Source: Hyphomicrobiales bacterium (lineage in GTDB: Bacteria; Pseudomonadota; Alphaproteobacteria; Rhizobiales; Rhizobiaceae). Taken from it: a stretch of DNA of 64,000 nucleotides. The translations under genes were made by a program, and so were the position numbers. Below the pieces are notes generated by a model. It searched no databases. It saw nothing but the letters and a program-made list of their open reading frames with translations, and was not told the DNA's origin. Positions 1 through 9,020 of this stretch are shown here, piece after piece. The DNA lies in assembly GCA_900472485.1 (NCBI GenBank), contig UCII01000010.1, forward strand, positions 186,001-250,000. The letters run 5' to 3'. How positions within the stretch are numbered: position 1 is the stretch's first letter; the number at the start of each line of letters is the position of its first letter.

Positions 1-1
1 G

Positions 2-1075
2 CCGCCGAAGTATGACGGCCACTGTCTGAACCTTTCGGCTGAGGAAGTTACCTCACGCGTTGCCGCCGGCGAGCCGCATGTCGTGCGCATGAAGATCCCG
101 ATCGAAGGCTCCTGCAAGTTCCATGACGGCGTCTACGGCGATGTCGAAATCCCGTGGGACGCCGTCGACATGCAGGTCCTCTTGAAGGCCGACGGCATGC
201 CGACCTATCACATGGCCAACGTCGTCGACGACCATCTGATGAAGATCACCCATGTCGCGCGCGGCGAAGAGTGGCTCGCCTCGGTGCCGAAGCACATCCT
301 GATCTATCAGTATCTCGGCTGGGAGCCGCCGGTGTTCATGCACCTGTCGCTCATGCGCAATGCTGACAAATCGAAACTGTCGAAGCGCAAGAACCCGACC
401 TCGATCTCCTATTATACGGCCCTCGGCTATATCCCCGAGGCGCTGATGAATTTCCTCGGCCTGTTCTTCATCCAGATCGCCGAAGGCGAAGAGCTCTTGA
501 GCATGGATGAGCTTGCCGCAAAGTTCGATCCGGAGAACCTGTCCAAGGCCGGTGCGATCTTCGACATCCAGAAGCTCGACTGGCTGAACGGCCGCTGGAT
601 CCGCGAGAAGCTGTCGGAAGAAGAGTTCCAGCACCGGGTGCTGACCTGGGCGATGGAAAACGATCGCCTGAAGGAAGGCCTGAAGCTGTCGCAGTCGCGC
701 ATCACCAAGCTTGGCGAACTGCCTGACCTCGCCGGCTTCCTGTTCAAGTCCGACCTCAACCTTGATCCTTCCGCCTTCGCCAAGATCAAGTCGACGCCGG
801 AAGAGCTCTTGGAAATCCTGAACACGGTGCAGCCTGATCTGGAAAAGATCCTCGAATGGAACGTCGAGACGATCGAAGCCGAGCTGCGCGCCATCGCCGA
901 CCGCATGGGCAAGAAGCTGAAGGTCATCGTCGCGCCACTTTTCGTCGCCGTATCGGGCTCCTCGCGCTCCCTGCCGCTTTTCGATAGCATGGCGATCCTC
1001 GGCCGGTCCGTCGTCCGCCAGCGGCTGAAACTTGCCGCGCAGACCGTTGCGACACTCGTCGGCCCGAAGAATTGA
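2..1075 (+). CDS. gltX: Glutamyl-tRNA synthetase, C-terminal part (5' end outside window)
   Basis: Charges tRNA-Glu with glutamate in the cytoplasm. The reading frame is open to the left edge, so the HIGH-motif half of the protein is missing; 357 codons remain. Visible are the second half of the class I catalytic domain (GMPTYHMANVVDDHLM; VARGEEWL) and the KMSKS-loop variant KLSKRKNPTS, followed by the helical anticodon-binding region ending in the usual PLFDSMAILG segment. lysS begins 16 bp downstream on the same strand, so the two synthetases are probably co-transcribed. Rhizobia often carry two gltX paralogues; which one this is cannot be told from the fragment. Confidence 0.95.
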   Translation, partial: PPKYDGHCLNLSAEEVTSRVAAGEPHVVRMKIPIEGSCKFHDGVYGDVEIPWDAVDMQVLLKADGMPTYHMANVVDDHLMKITHVARGEEWLASVPKHILIYQYLGWEPPVFMHLSLMRNADKSKLSKRKNPTSISYYTALGYIPEALMNFLGLFFIQIAEGEELLSMDELAAKFDPENLSKAGAIFDIQKLDWLNGRWIREKLSEEEFQHRVLTWAMENDRLKEGLKLSQSRITKLGELPDLAGFLFKSDLNLDPSAFAKIKSTPEELLEILNTVQPDLEKILEWNVETIEAELRAIADRMGKKLKVIVAPLFVAVSGSSRSLPLFDSMAILGRSVVRQRLKLAAQTVATLVGPKN

Positions 1076-1091
1076 ACCGGACTTTAAAACC

Positions 1092-2588
1092 ATGAACGAC
1101 AAGACCGAAACCGCTACCCTCTCCTCCGACGCAACGGAAGTTCGCGCGCAGAAGCTGAAGCTGCTGCGCGAACAGATCGGCGACGTCTATCCGGCGCATT
1201 TCCACCGGACCATGACCAATGCTGAACTCGTCGCGAAATACGAACGCCTGGAGCCGGATACAGAGACTGGCGATGTCGTCACCGTCGCCGGCCGCGTCTA
1301 TTCCTCGCGCAATTCCGGCATGTTCATGGATATCCATGATGCCTCGGCGAAGATTCAGATCTTCAGCCACAAGGACGTGACCTCGGAAGAGGCTCGCGCG
1401 TTGCTGCCGATGATCGATATCGGCGACATCATTGGCGTCACCGGCGTCGTGCGCCGCACCAAGCGCGGCGAGCTGACGATCAATGCCCAGCAGATCACCA
1501 TGCTGACCAAGTCGCTGCTGCCAATGCCGGAAAAGTGGCACGGCCTATCCGACATCGAGCTGCGTTATCGCAAGCGTCACCTCGACATCATGACCAACGA
1601 GGAATCGAAGCTCCGCTTCCAGCAGCGCAGCCGCATCGTCTCCGGCATCCGCCGTTTCATGGAAAATGATGGCTTCATGGAAGTCGAGACGCCAATGCTG
1701 CATTCGGTCTATGGCGGCGCGACGGCCGAGCCTTTCAAGACGCATCACAACACGCTGAAGCTCGACATGTACTTGCGCATTGCGCCGGAACTGTTCCTGA
1801 AGCGCACGCTGGTTTCCGGCCTCACCGACAAGGTCTTCGAGATCAACCGCAACTTCCGCAACGAAGGCGTCTCCACCCGGCACAATCCCGAATTCACCAT
1901 GATGGAGTGCTATTGGGCCTATGCCGACTACGAGGACATCATGGACCTCGTCGAGCGCCTATTCTCGACGCTCGCCATGTCGATCCACGGCAGCACCGAA
2001 TTTGCCTTCGGCGACAAGCAGATCTCCTTCAAGGGCCCGTTCCGCCGCGTGCCGATGCCCGATGCCGTCAAGGAAGCGACCGGCATCGACTTCCTGGCGA
2101 TCAAGACCGACGAAGAAGCCCGCGCCGCTTCCAAGGCTGCCGGCTTCGCCGTCGAGAAGGACGCGACCTGGGGTGAATGCCTTGCCTTCATCTTCGAAGA
2201 GAAGGTCGAGGGCACGCTGATCCAGCCGGCACACGTCACGCATTTCCCGAAGGACATCTCGCCTTTCGCCAAGGAAGTGCCGGGCGAGCCGCGCCTCGTC
2301 GAACGTTTCGAAACCTATTGCAACGCCTGGGAACTCGGCAACGCCTTCTCGGAACTCAACGATCCGGAAGAGCAGCGTGCCCGCATGGTCGAGCAGCTCG
2401 AGCAGGCGCATGCGCGCGGCGAAAAGGAAAAACAGCTGGATGAAGAGTTCCTCGACGCGATCGACCAGGGCATGCCGCCGGCGGGCGGTCTCGGCATAGG
2501 TGTGGACCGCCTCATCATGCTTTTGACCAACTCGCCGTCGATCCGTGACATCATCCTCTTCCCGGCCCGTCGCAACAAGGCCGATTGA
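1092..2588 (+). CDS. lysS: Lysyl-tRNA synthetase, class II
   Basis: A 498-residue class II aminoacyl-tRNA synthetase that charges tRNA-Lys. The N-terminal OB-fold anticodon-binding domain (about residues 50-160) precedes the catalytic domain with motif 2 (FEINRNFRNEGVSTRHNPEF) and motif 3 (GLGIGVDRLIML). The frame extends upstream to 1032, inside gltX, but ATG 1092 is preferred because the protein then starts MNDKTETATL and does not overlap gltX. The length is normal for LysS. It lies just downstream of gltX in a likely synthetase operon. Confidence 0.96.
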   Translation: MNDKTETATLSSDATEVRAQKLKLLREQIGDVYPAHFHRTMTNAELVAKYERLEPDTETGDVVTVAGRVYSSRNSGMFMDIHDASAKIQIFSHKDVTSEEARALLPMIDIGDIIGVTGVVRRTKRGELTINAQQITMLTKSLLPMPEKWHGLSDIELRYRKRHLDIMTNEESKLRFQQRSRIVSGIRRFMENDGFMEVETPMLHSVYGGATAEPFKTHHNTLKLDMYLRIAPELFLKRTLVSGLTDKVFEINRNFRNEGVSTRHNPEFTMMECYWAYADYEDIMDLVERLFSTLAMSIHGSTEFAFGDKQISFKGPFRRVPMPDAVKEATGIDFLAIKTDEEARAASKAAGFAVEKDATWGECLAFIFEEKVEGTLIQPAHVTHFPKDISPFAKEVPGEPRLVERFETYCNAWELGNAFSELNDPEEQRARMVEQLEQAHARGEKEKQLDEEFLDAIDQGMPPAGGLGIGVDRLIMLLTNSPSIRDIILFPARRNKAD

Positions 2589-2625
2589 GACCAGTCTGGT
2601 CCTTCGAACATCAAAGGTGCGTATT

Positions 2626-2907
2626 ATGACGGATAAAGAGATGTCAGCCGCAGACGATAGCGAGCATCAGCGGCTGGCCGATCTTGCTGAGATCGGCGAC
2701 ATCGATCTCTCGCAATACGCGCCGGGAACGTTCGGCTGCCACGAGGCGATGCACACGGTATCGATCATGCTCGACATGACCGACGACCAGCTGCTGCAGC
2801 ACCCCGCCATCCTGGCGAATCCCGACTTCTACCGCCTTGCAGGCGAAGTTCACGAGGCGCTTTTTGCGCTCTACCAGGCTATCGGCGAGAAGCATCTGGC
2901 GGAATGA
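2626..2907 (+). CDS. Conserved small hypothetical protein
   Basis: A 93-residue, acidic, soluble protein with no signal peptide or membrane segment. I recognise no named domain; the central motif GTFGCHEAMHTVSIMLDM, with paired His residues and a Cys, is its most distinctive part. The start at ATG 2626 gives MTDKEMSAAD; in-frame upstream codons overlap lysS and look non-coding. It follows lysS by 37 bp and is probably the last gene of that transcript, because a strong hairpin straddles its stop codon. Function unknown. Confidence 0.75.
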   Translation: MTDKEMSAADDSEHQRLADLAEIGDIDLSQYAPGTFGCHEAMHTVSIMLDMTDDQLLQHPAILANPDFYRLAGEVHEALFALYQAIGEKHLAE

Positions 2908-2929
2908 GGCTGTTGCCTTTCCGCCAGAT
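2894..2929 (+). terminator. Stem-loop at the 3' end of the gltX-lysS transcript
   Basis: A perfect 10-bp inverted repeat (atctggcgga / tccgccagat) with a 16-nt loop spans the stop codon of the 93-aa gene and lies between two convergent genes. No clean U tract follows, so it may act as a bidirectional or factor-assisted terminator or protect the 3' end. Confidence 0.55.
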
Positions 2930-2948
2930 AGCGCAAATCCCGTTTTGA

Positions 2949-3785
2949 TCAGTTGGTGACGGGCGAGCGGCGATCGGCTGCACCCGTCATGGTCGGATCC
3001 AATCCCGGTGACGGGCTCTTATCTTTGGGACCGGCATCGGCGCCGATGAACTCGCCGTTCTCATTATAGCCCGGCTGGACATTGCCGGTCGATTTCGGCT
3101 CCGGCAGCGGCGGCTTGGCATCGCGGCTCTCGGCCTGTTTTGCGGCCGTTTTCTCTTCCGCAGCGATCGCCGCCTTCATCTTGTCCTTCTTGGCATCGCC
3201 GCCATTGTCCGCTGCCAGCGCATTGCCACAGTCGGACAGATCCTTCAATCCAGCGATCGCCGCATCGATATCCTGAGGTAGCATGGTAATCTGCTCGCCG
3301 TAAAACAGGCCTGCATTGCTGGCGCCGCCATCGTAATAGCGGGCCGTCAGCGGTGCTTCGGAGCTGCCATCGACCAGTCGGTCGGGATGGGCCACATAGA
3401 CGACATCGGCGCCAAGAGCTCGGCCGCGCAGGTCGGAACGCAACGTCGGTCCGTTCTGGTCTAGAACCACAACCTGAACGAGATCCGGCTTCTGTTCCTG
3501 ATAGACAGCCTTGGCAACCCGGAGCGCAGTCCTGACCCGCGTCAGCCCATCGGTTGGCTCGGTGCGAATATATTTTCGAACCCAGAAGCGGTTGTCCTTG
3601 CGAATGGTAATGAGATTGACATCGGTGCACTGAAGCCCGTCAGGGGAAGCAGATACGAGACCGAGCAGCTTGTCCTTGCCAATATAAAGCGCAAAAACGC
3701 CGGAAGACCCCACGAGAAGGGCCACTCCGCCGATCAGGACGACAAGTTTCCGGGATACCCGGAAAATGTGCAGTAAGGCGCTCAC
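2949..3785 (-). CDS. Membrane-anchored periplasmic protein of unknown function
   Basis: A 278-residue protein with one N-terminal hydrophobic segment (about residues 12-31, LVVLIGGVALLVGSSGVFAL) acting as a signal anchor, then a predicted periplasmic domain and a low-complexity Ala/Lys/Pro-rich C-terminal tail (AAEEKTAAKQAESRDAK, PLPEPKSTGN). The best start is GTG 3785, preceded by a gggag Shine-Dalgarno-like sequence; GTG 3809 is an alternative, and the longer frame to 4187 is antisense to the LysR gene. I do not recognise the domain. It is convergent with the lysS transcript and divergent from the LysR gene. Confidence 0.7.
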   Translation of the reverse strand: MSALLHIFRVSRKLVVLIGGVALLVGSSGVFALYIGKDKLLGLVSASPDGLQCTDVNLITIRKDNRFWVRKYIRTEPTDGLTRVRTALRVAKAVYQEQKPDLVQVVVLDQNGPTLRSDLRGRALGADVVYVAHPDRLVDGSSEAPLTARYYDGGASNAGLFYGEQITMLPQDIDAAIAGLKDLSDCGNALAADNGGDAKKDKMKAAIAAEEKTAAKQAESRDAKPPLPEPKSTGNVQPGYNENGEFIGADAGPKDKSPSPGLDPTMTGAADRRSPVTN

Positions 3786-3980
3786 GCCAACTGCTCCCGC
3801 ATAGACCACTCCAAGCCGACAAAAATGATCAACCCTCACGTTAGGGAATTGGCGTTTCGGAATACTTAAAACCGAGGCGAAACTTGCATCGTCTTCGATA
3901 TCGTTACCAAAAAAGGTCCGAACTTTCACAGCTATGACGAGCACTTGCCTTTCTTGGCGCGAACATGCTCTAACCGAAGC

Positions 3981-4889
3981 ATGGCCTTCACCCTGAGACA
4001 GCTGCAATACTTCGTCGCCGTGGCGGAACAAGGCTCCGTGACGCGGGCCGCGCAGAACCTGTCCATCTCCCAATCCTCTGTGACCGAAGCCCTCAAGGAG
4101 CTGGAAAGCGACCTTGGCGTCGAGCTGTTCGAGCGCCATCCGCGCGGCCTGTCGATCACCCATAACGGCCACCAGTTCCTGCGCCATGCGACGAAGATCC
4201 TCGCGACCGTTTCCGATGCCCGCACCAGCTTTTCCGGCAAGCAGAACGAGGCCGGCGGCACGCTGAATATCGGCGTCACATCGCTCGTCGCCGGCTATGT
4301 TCTGTCAGATCTTCTGGCGCGCTATCGCCGTGCCTGTCCTGGTGTCGAGGTGAGCGCCATCGAGGATAATGGCGGTTATCTGGAACATCTTCTGGTTGGT
4401 GGCGAGCTCGACGTCGCCGTCATGGTCATTTCCAATTTGCGGGACCGCATGGCTCTGCAGGCCGAGATTCTGGAGACCTCGCCCTACCGCCTCTGGCTGC
4501 CGATGGGTCACCCTCTCGTTTCGGCCGATATCATCAGTGTCGCGGACATCACCCGCGAGCCGCTGATCATGCTGACCATCGACGAAATCGAGGAAAACAC
4601 CGGCAAGCTTTTGACCGCGCTAGGTGCCCGCCCGCATGTCGCCTTCCGCACCCGCTCGGTCGAGGCGGTGCGCAGCCTCGTCGCGACCGGCGCCGGTGTC
4701 GCACTACTGCCGGATCTCGTCTATCGTCCCTGGTCACTGGAAGGCGATCGCATCGAAAGCCGCGACGTCTCCGGTTCGTTGCCGGTGGTTCAGGTCGGCA
4801 TGGTCTGGCGCAAGGGCTCCAGCCTGCCGCAAGCAGCTCGCGATTTCGTCGGCGTCGCAGAAAGCATGCGCTCGGGCCGGCAGCGGTAA
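3981..4889 (+). CDS. LysR-family transcriptional regulator
   Basis: A 302-residue LysR-type regulator. The N-terminal winged HTH (residues 3-62; QYFVAVAEQGSVTRAAQNL, then SQSSVTEALKELE) is followed by a periplasmic-binding-like effector domain (about 90-295). ATG 3981 gives the canonical start MAFTLRQLQYF. It is divergent from the membrane-anchored protein and 68 bp upstream of the exonuclease gene. A ydcS-type transport operon begins 0.8 kb downstream on the same strand and could be a target, but this is only inferred from position. Confidence 0.92.
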   Translation: MAFTLRQLQYFVAVAEQGSVTRAAQNLSISQSSVTEALKELESDLGVELFERHPRGLSITHNGHQFLRHATKILATVSDARTSFSGKQNEAGGTLNIGVTSLVAGYVLSDLLARYRRACPGVEVSAIEDNGGYLEHLLVGGELDVAVMVISNLRDRMALQAEILETSPYRLWLPMGHPLVSADIISVADITREPLIMLTIDEIEENTGKLLTALGARPHVAFRTRSVEAVRSLVATGAGVALLPDLVYRPWSLEGDRIESRDVSGSLPVVQVGMVWRKGSSLPQAARDFVGVAESMRSGRQR

Positions 4890-4957
4890 CAGGCAGTGTT
4901 CTTCCGACCCGGCCGAACGGAATACAATCGAAGATCGCTGCGAATGGAGAGCCAGTT

Positions 4958-5584
4958 ATGAAGACCGCAATCATATTCGACTGTGAGTTCCTTTGCCTCG
5001 AAGGGTCGCAACGCCGGTCCTGGTGTGCCGCCCATGATCCCGATCCGGTCGTCGCGCAAGTTGGAGCCATCAAGCTCAGTCTCGAAGGCGATTTCGCGAT
5101 CCTGGACAGCTACAAGGCCTATGTTCGTCCGGTCGATCGGTTTGGCAAACAACATGCGCTCGATCCGTTCTTCACCGCATTGACGGGTGTGACCGAAGAG
5201 AACATCGAGGCGGAAGGAATGGCCCTGCAGGACGCCATTGCCGGTCTGGATCGTTTCTCGGATGGTGCCCGTCTCTGGTCCTGGGGCAAGGACGAGCTGA
5301 ACATGATGGCAATCAGCTGCTATGTCGCCGGTATTCGGCCCCTGATCCCCGCGCATCGTTTCGACAATGCCGTCAAGCTGCTGCTTGCGGCGGGAATGCC
5401 TATCGAGGATCTGGCGAAGACGCCAAGCAACGAGCTTTCCCATTACTATGGCGTGCAGCATCCGCCGCTTAAGGGCCATGACGCGCTCGATGATGCCCTT
5501 TCCATTTCCTACACGCTGCAGCACCTCATGCGGGCTGGAAAGCTGCGGCCGGAGGTTTTCGATCTCTCGCCCACGCACAGTTAG
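4958..5584 (+). CDS. DEDD-family 3'-5' exonuclease (RNase T / DnaQ superfamily)
   Basis: A 208-residue protein with the exonuclease I motif IFDCEF (residues 7-12), a central segment LWSWGKDELNMM and the terminal motif HDALDDALSISY, which supplies the His and last Asp of a DEDDh active site. The fold is that of RNase T, oligoribonuclease and the Pol III epsilon subunit. The real substrate (RNA or DNA 3' ends) cannot be told from sequence. It stands between a LysR gene and an ABC operon and is probably functionally unrelated to both. Confidence 0.8.
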   Translation: MKTAIIFDCEFLCLEGSQRRSWCAAHDPDPVVAQVGAIKLSLEGDFAILDSYKAYVRPVDRFGKQHALDPFFTALTGVTEENIEAEGMALQDAIAGLDRFSDGARLWSWGKDELNMMAISCYVAGIRPLIPAHRFDNAVKLLLAAGMPIEDLAKTPSNELSHYYGVQHPPLKGHDALDDALSISYTLQHLMRAGKLRPEVFDLSPTHS

Positions 5585-5719
5585 GAATCGGAATTTCCGA
5601 TATCGCCTTTCTGATAAATGAATTTGCGAATGCGGCAAAATCGCGTCACTTTTTCTTCCGGGAACAAGAAGCCAGTCACTGGCTCCACGCCATCAAGGCT
5701 TAAAAACCGGGAGAGTCCG

Positions 5720-6880
5720 ATGAAGCATCTGCTGAAATCATGCGCGGCCGCACTCGCATCCTTCAGTTTCGCCACACAAATCATTGCCGCCGAGCCGCTG
5801 AAGACGCTCGGCAAGGGCGAAGGCGCCGTCAGTATTGTCGCATGGGCCGGCTATATCGAGCGCGGTGAAAGCGACAAGAATTACGATTGGGTTACAGGCT
5901 TCGAGAAGGAAACCGGCTGCAAGGTCAGCGTCAAGACTGCTGCGACATCGGACGAAATGGTCGCGCTGATGAACGAAGGCGGCTTTGACCTCGTGACAGC
6001 CTCTGGTGACGCATCGCTGCGCCTCGTTGCCGGCAAGCGTGTCCAGCCGATCAACACCGATCTGATCCCGAGCTGGAAAAACCTCGACGACCGCCTGAAG
6101 AATGCACCCTGGCACACGGTAAACGGCGTCCACTACGGCGTTCCCTATCTCTGGGGCCCCAATGTGCTGATGTATAATACGGATGCCTTCAAGGGCCAGG
6201 CGCCGAAGAGCTGGAACATCGTCTTCGAAGAAACGACCCTGCCTGACGGCAAGTCCAACAAGGGCCGCGTGCAGGCCTATGACGGCCCGATCTATATTGC
6301 CGATGCCGCTCTCTATCTCATGGCCCACAAGCCCGAACTCGGCATCAAGGAACCCTACGAGCTCAACGAAGACCAGTACAAGGCCGCTCTGGAGCTGCTG
6401 CGCGGCCAGCGCAAGCTCGTCAGCCGCTATTGGCATGACGCGATGATCCAGACCGACGACTTCAAGAACGAAGGCGTCGTGGCCTCCGGCTCCTGGCCGT
6501 TCCAGGTGAACCTGCTGCAAGCCGACAAGCAGAAGATCGCCTCCACATTCCCGGATGAGGGAACGACCGGCTGGGCCGACACCACCATGCTGCATGCCGA
6601 CAGCGAGCATCCGAACTGCGCCTATATGTGGATGGAGCACTCACTGCAGGCCAAGGTTCAAGGCGATGCGGCCGCCTGGTTCGGCGCCGTGCCCTCGGTT
6701 CCGGCAGCCTGCAAGGGCAATGAGCTGCTGACCGACAGCGGCTGCGCCACCAACGGCTACGATCACTTCGACAAGATCAAGTTCTGGAAGACGCCCGTCG
6801 CGAAATGCAGCACGCAGGGCGAATGCGTGCCCTATCATCGCTGGGTCTCCGACTATATCGGCGTGATCGGCGGACGGTGA
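5720..6880 (+). CDS. Periplasmic polyamine-type ABC substrate-binding protein (YdcS/PotD-like)
   Basis: A 386-residue family 1 solute-binding protein with a clear Sec signal peptide (about residues 1-24, cleavage near IIAAEP). The mature domain resembles PotD/PotF proteins (VSIVAWAGYIERG; YGVPYLWGPNVLMYNTDAF). ATG 5720 follows a ggagag Shine-Dalgarno; longer in-frame starts lack the signal peptide. It heads an operon with an ATPase, two permeases and an aldehyde dehydrogenase, the order of E. coli ydcSTUV-ydcW, pointing to putrescine or a related amine. Four Cys residues in the last quarter may form disulfides. Confidence 0.9.
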   Translation: MKHLLKSCAAALASFSFATQIIAAEPLKTLGKGEGAVSIVAWAGYIERGESDKNYDWVTGFEKETGCKVSVKTAATSDEMVALMNEGGFDLVTASGDASLRLVAGKRVQPINTDLIPSWKNLDDRLKNAPWHTVNGVHYGVPYLWGPNVLMYNTDAFKGQAPKSWNIVFEETTLPDGKSNKGRVQAYDGPIYIADAALYLMAHKPELGIKEPYELNEDQYKAALELLRGQRKLVSRYWHDAMIQTDDFKNEGVVASGSWPFQVNLLQADKQKIASTFPDEGTTGWADTTMLHADSEHPNCAYMWMEHSLQAKVQGDAAAWFGAVPSVPAACKGNELLTDSGCATNGYDHFDKIKFWKTPVAKCSTQGECVPYHRWVSDYIGVIGGR

Positions 6881-6887
6881 AATCCCT

Positions 6888-7035
6888 CTTCTCCCCAGCG
6901 GGGAGAAGATGCCTGACAAGACAGATGAGGGGGATGAGGAACGAAGTGACGAATGTCCTGAGCAACAAGCGAAGGACAGCTCATGTCGCCCCCTCATCCG
7001 ACCCTTTGGGCCACCTTCTCCCCAAGGGGAGAAGG
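6888..7035. repeat. Palindromic intergenic mosaic inside the polyamine-type operon
   Basis: The gap between the binding-protein and ATPase genes contains a 9-bp stem (cttctcccc / ggggagaag, 6888-6908), a 10-bp inverted repeat (gatgaggggg 6924-6933 / ccccctcatc 6989-6998) and a 10-bp stem (ccttctcccc / ggggagaagg, 7014-7035). A close copy of the last stem occurs at 58782-58804, so these belong to a dispersed palindromic family. In the transcript they would fold and could separate expression of the binding protein from that of the transporter core. Confidence 0.7.
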
Positions 7036-7062
7036 AAAAACAACCCTTCCCTGGAGAAGCCA

Positions 7063-8049
7063 ATGAACGCCGTTCGTTTCCAGCAGGTGTCGCGCCATTT
7101 TGGCCAGGTCCGCGCTGTGGACCGAGTCGATCTGGAGATCGCGCCCGGCGAATTCTTCGCCATGCTCGGCCCTTCCGGCTCCGGCAAGACCACCTGCCTC
7201 AGACTGATTGCCGGCTTCGAGCAGCCAACGGGCGGTCATATCGAGATCTTCGGCGAAACCGCTGAAGGCGTGCCGCCATACCGGCGCAACGTCAATACGG
7301 TCTTCCAGGATTATGCGCTGTTTCCCCATCTCAATATCCTCGACAACGTCGCCTATGGGCTGATGGTCAAGGGTGTCGGCAAGGCCGAGCGGCTGCGCGC
7401 CGCCGAACAGGCGCTGGAACTGGTGAAACTCCCGGGTTATGGCACGCGCCGTCCCGGCCAGCTCTCCGGCGGCCAGCGCCAGCGCGTGGCGCTCGCCCGC
7501 GCTCTGGTCAACAAGCCGAAGGTGCTGCTGCTCGACGAACCACTCGGCGCTCTCGACCTGAAGCTGCGCGAGCAGATGCAGGAGGAACTGAAGAGCCTGC
7601 AGCGGGCGCTCGGCATCACCTTCGTCTTCGTCACCCACGATCAGGGCGAGGCCCTGTCCATGGCCGATCGCGTCGCCGTCTTCAACGACGGCCGCATCGT
7701 GCAGCAGGGTACGCCGCACGACATCTACCAGCGGCCGAAGACCCGCTTCGTTGCTGATTTCGTCGGCTCCTCCAACGTCATTGCTCCCGAAACCATGTCG
7801 TCGCTCGGCGGCGAGCGGCGCTGGGCGAGCCTGCGCCCCGAAGCCATCCGGTTGACTGAGGAGAGCGGCGTGGCGGCGACCGTGAAAGCGACGAGCTTTC
7901 TCGGTGCCGCTACGCGCCTCTCCGTCGAAGCAAACGGCACCAGGCTGCATGTGACGGTACCCGCCGGGCAACTAGCCCCGGATACCGGTGCTTCCGTCCG
8001 CCTCGCATGGCTGCCGGTGGATGTCCATTACATGGATGACGCCGCATGA
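7063..8049 (+). CDS. ABC transporter ATPase, polyamine type (YdcT/PotA-like)
   Basis: A 328-residue ATPase that powers import by the two downstream permeases. It shows Walker A GPSGSGKTT, the signature [15 protein letters not shown], Walker B LLLDEP, the switch His in FVTHDQGEA, and a C-terminal TOBE-like region (about 270-325). The frame is open far upstream, but ATG 7063 with ggagaag just ahead gives the standard start MNAVRFQQVSRHFG. Its stop overlaps the next start by 4 bp (ATGA), implying translational coupling. Confidence 0.94.
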   Translation: MNAVRFQQVSRHFGQVRAVDRVDLEIAPGEFFAMLGPSGSGKTTCLRLIAGFEQPTGGHIEIFGETAEGVPPYRRNVNTVFQDYALFPHLNILDNVAYGLMVKGVGKAERLRAAEQALELVKLPGYGTRRPGQLSGGQRQRVALARALVNKPKVLLLDEPLGALDLKLREQMQEELKSLQRALGITFVFVTHDQGEALSMADRVAVFNDGRIVQQGTPHDIYQRPKTRFVADFVGSSNVIAPETMSSLGGERRWASLRPEAIRLTEESGVAATVKATSFLGAATRLSVEANGTRLHVTVPAGQLAPDTGASVRLAWLPVDVHYMDDAA

Positions 8050-9020
8050 ACGCCGCCGCCTTCCCCGCCTCGCCGAGCCAGGCACCGACCTCGATCCTGC
8101 CGCGCCGCGGTGGCGTCTTCGGTCGCCTCTCCGATCTCTTCTGGCGCCGCCCGAAGCTTTTGCTGTTCCTGATGCTGACGCCGCCGCTGCTCTGGCTCGG
8201 CATCATCTATATCGGCTCGCTGATTGCGCTGCTGCTGCAGAGCTTCTTCTCGATCGACGACTTCTCGGGAATGGTGAATTACGAATTCACGCTGTCGACC
8301 TATGCGCAGCTGCTGAACTCAGCGAACTTCGACATTATCCTCCGCACGGTGGTCATGGCCGCGCTCGTTACTATCGCCTCCGCCTTCGTCGCCTTCCCCA
8401 TCGCCTATTATGCGGCGCGCTATGCGCAGGATAAATGGAAGGCACTCTTCTATCTCGGCGTCATGTTGCCACTCTGGTCGAGCTACCTCGTCAAGGTCTA
8501 TGCCTGGAAACTGATCCTCGCCAAGGAAGGCATCCTCACCTGGATCTTCGCCAAGCTGCATCTCGGCTGGCTGCTCGACGGCGTGCTCGCCTTGCCCATC
8601 ATCGGCGGCAACTCGCTCTCGGTCAGCTACATCGGCACCTTCCTCGTCTTCGTCTATATCTGGCTGCCCTATATGATCCTGCCGACGCAGGCCGCTCTCG
8701 AGCGTGTGCCGGCGAACCTGCTGGAAGCCTCGTCCGATCTCGGCGCGACGCCAAAGCAGACCTTCCGCACGGTACTGCTGCCACTGGCGCTGCCCGGCGT
8801 CGTCGCCGGCTCCATCTTCACCTTCTCGCTGACCCTGGGCGATTACATCATCCCGCAGATCATCGGCTCCTCGCGCCTCTTCATCGGCCAGGCCGTCTAT
8901 ACACAGCAGGGAACCGCCGGCAACGTACCGTTGGCCGCCGCCTTCTCGGTCGTGCCGATCGTCATCATGGCCATCTATCTCTGGATCGCCAAGAAACGGG
9001 GAGCTTTCGATGCGCTCTGA
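8046..9020 (+). CDS. ABC transporter permease, polyamine type (YdcU/PotB-like)
   Basis: A 324-residue inner-membrane protein with six or more hydrophobic helices and the binding-protein-dependent EAA loop ([20 protein letters not shown], about residues 220-240). It pairs with the following permease to form the channel. It overlaps the ATPase gene by 4 bp and the next permease by 11 bp, typical of a tight operon. Confidence 0.93.
   Translation: MNAAAFPASPSQAPTSILPRRGGVFGRLSDLFWRRPKLLLFLMLTPPLLWLGIIYIGSLIALLLQSFFSIDDFSGMVNYEFTLSTYAQLLNSANFDIILRTVVMAALVTIASAFVAFPIAYYAARYAQDKWKALFYLGVMLPLWSSYLVKVYAWKLILAKEGILTWIFAKLHLGWLLDGVLALPIIGGNSLSVSYIGTFLVFVYIWLPYMILPTQAALERVPANLLEASSDLGATPKQTFRTVLLPLALPGVVAGSIFTFSLTLGDYIIPQIIGSSRLFIGQAVYTQQGTAGNVPLAAAFSVVPIVIMAIYLWIAKKRGAFDAL

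Noticed and set aside
6888..7035. CRISPR array
   Set aside because: The repeats are palindromic, few and irregularly spaced, with no spacers of constant length and no cas genes anywhere in the window.
6805..7062. In-frame 86-codon N-terminal extension of the polyamine-type ATPase
   Set aside because: It overlaps the binding-protein gene, runs through palindromic repeats and would precede the standard ATPase N-terminus; ATG 7063 has its own Shine-Dalgarno.
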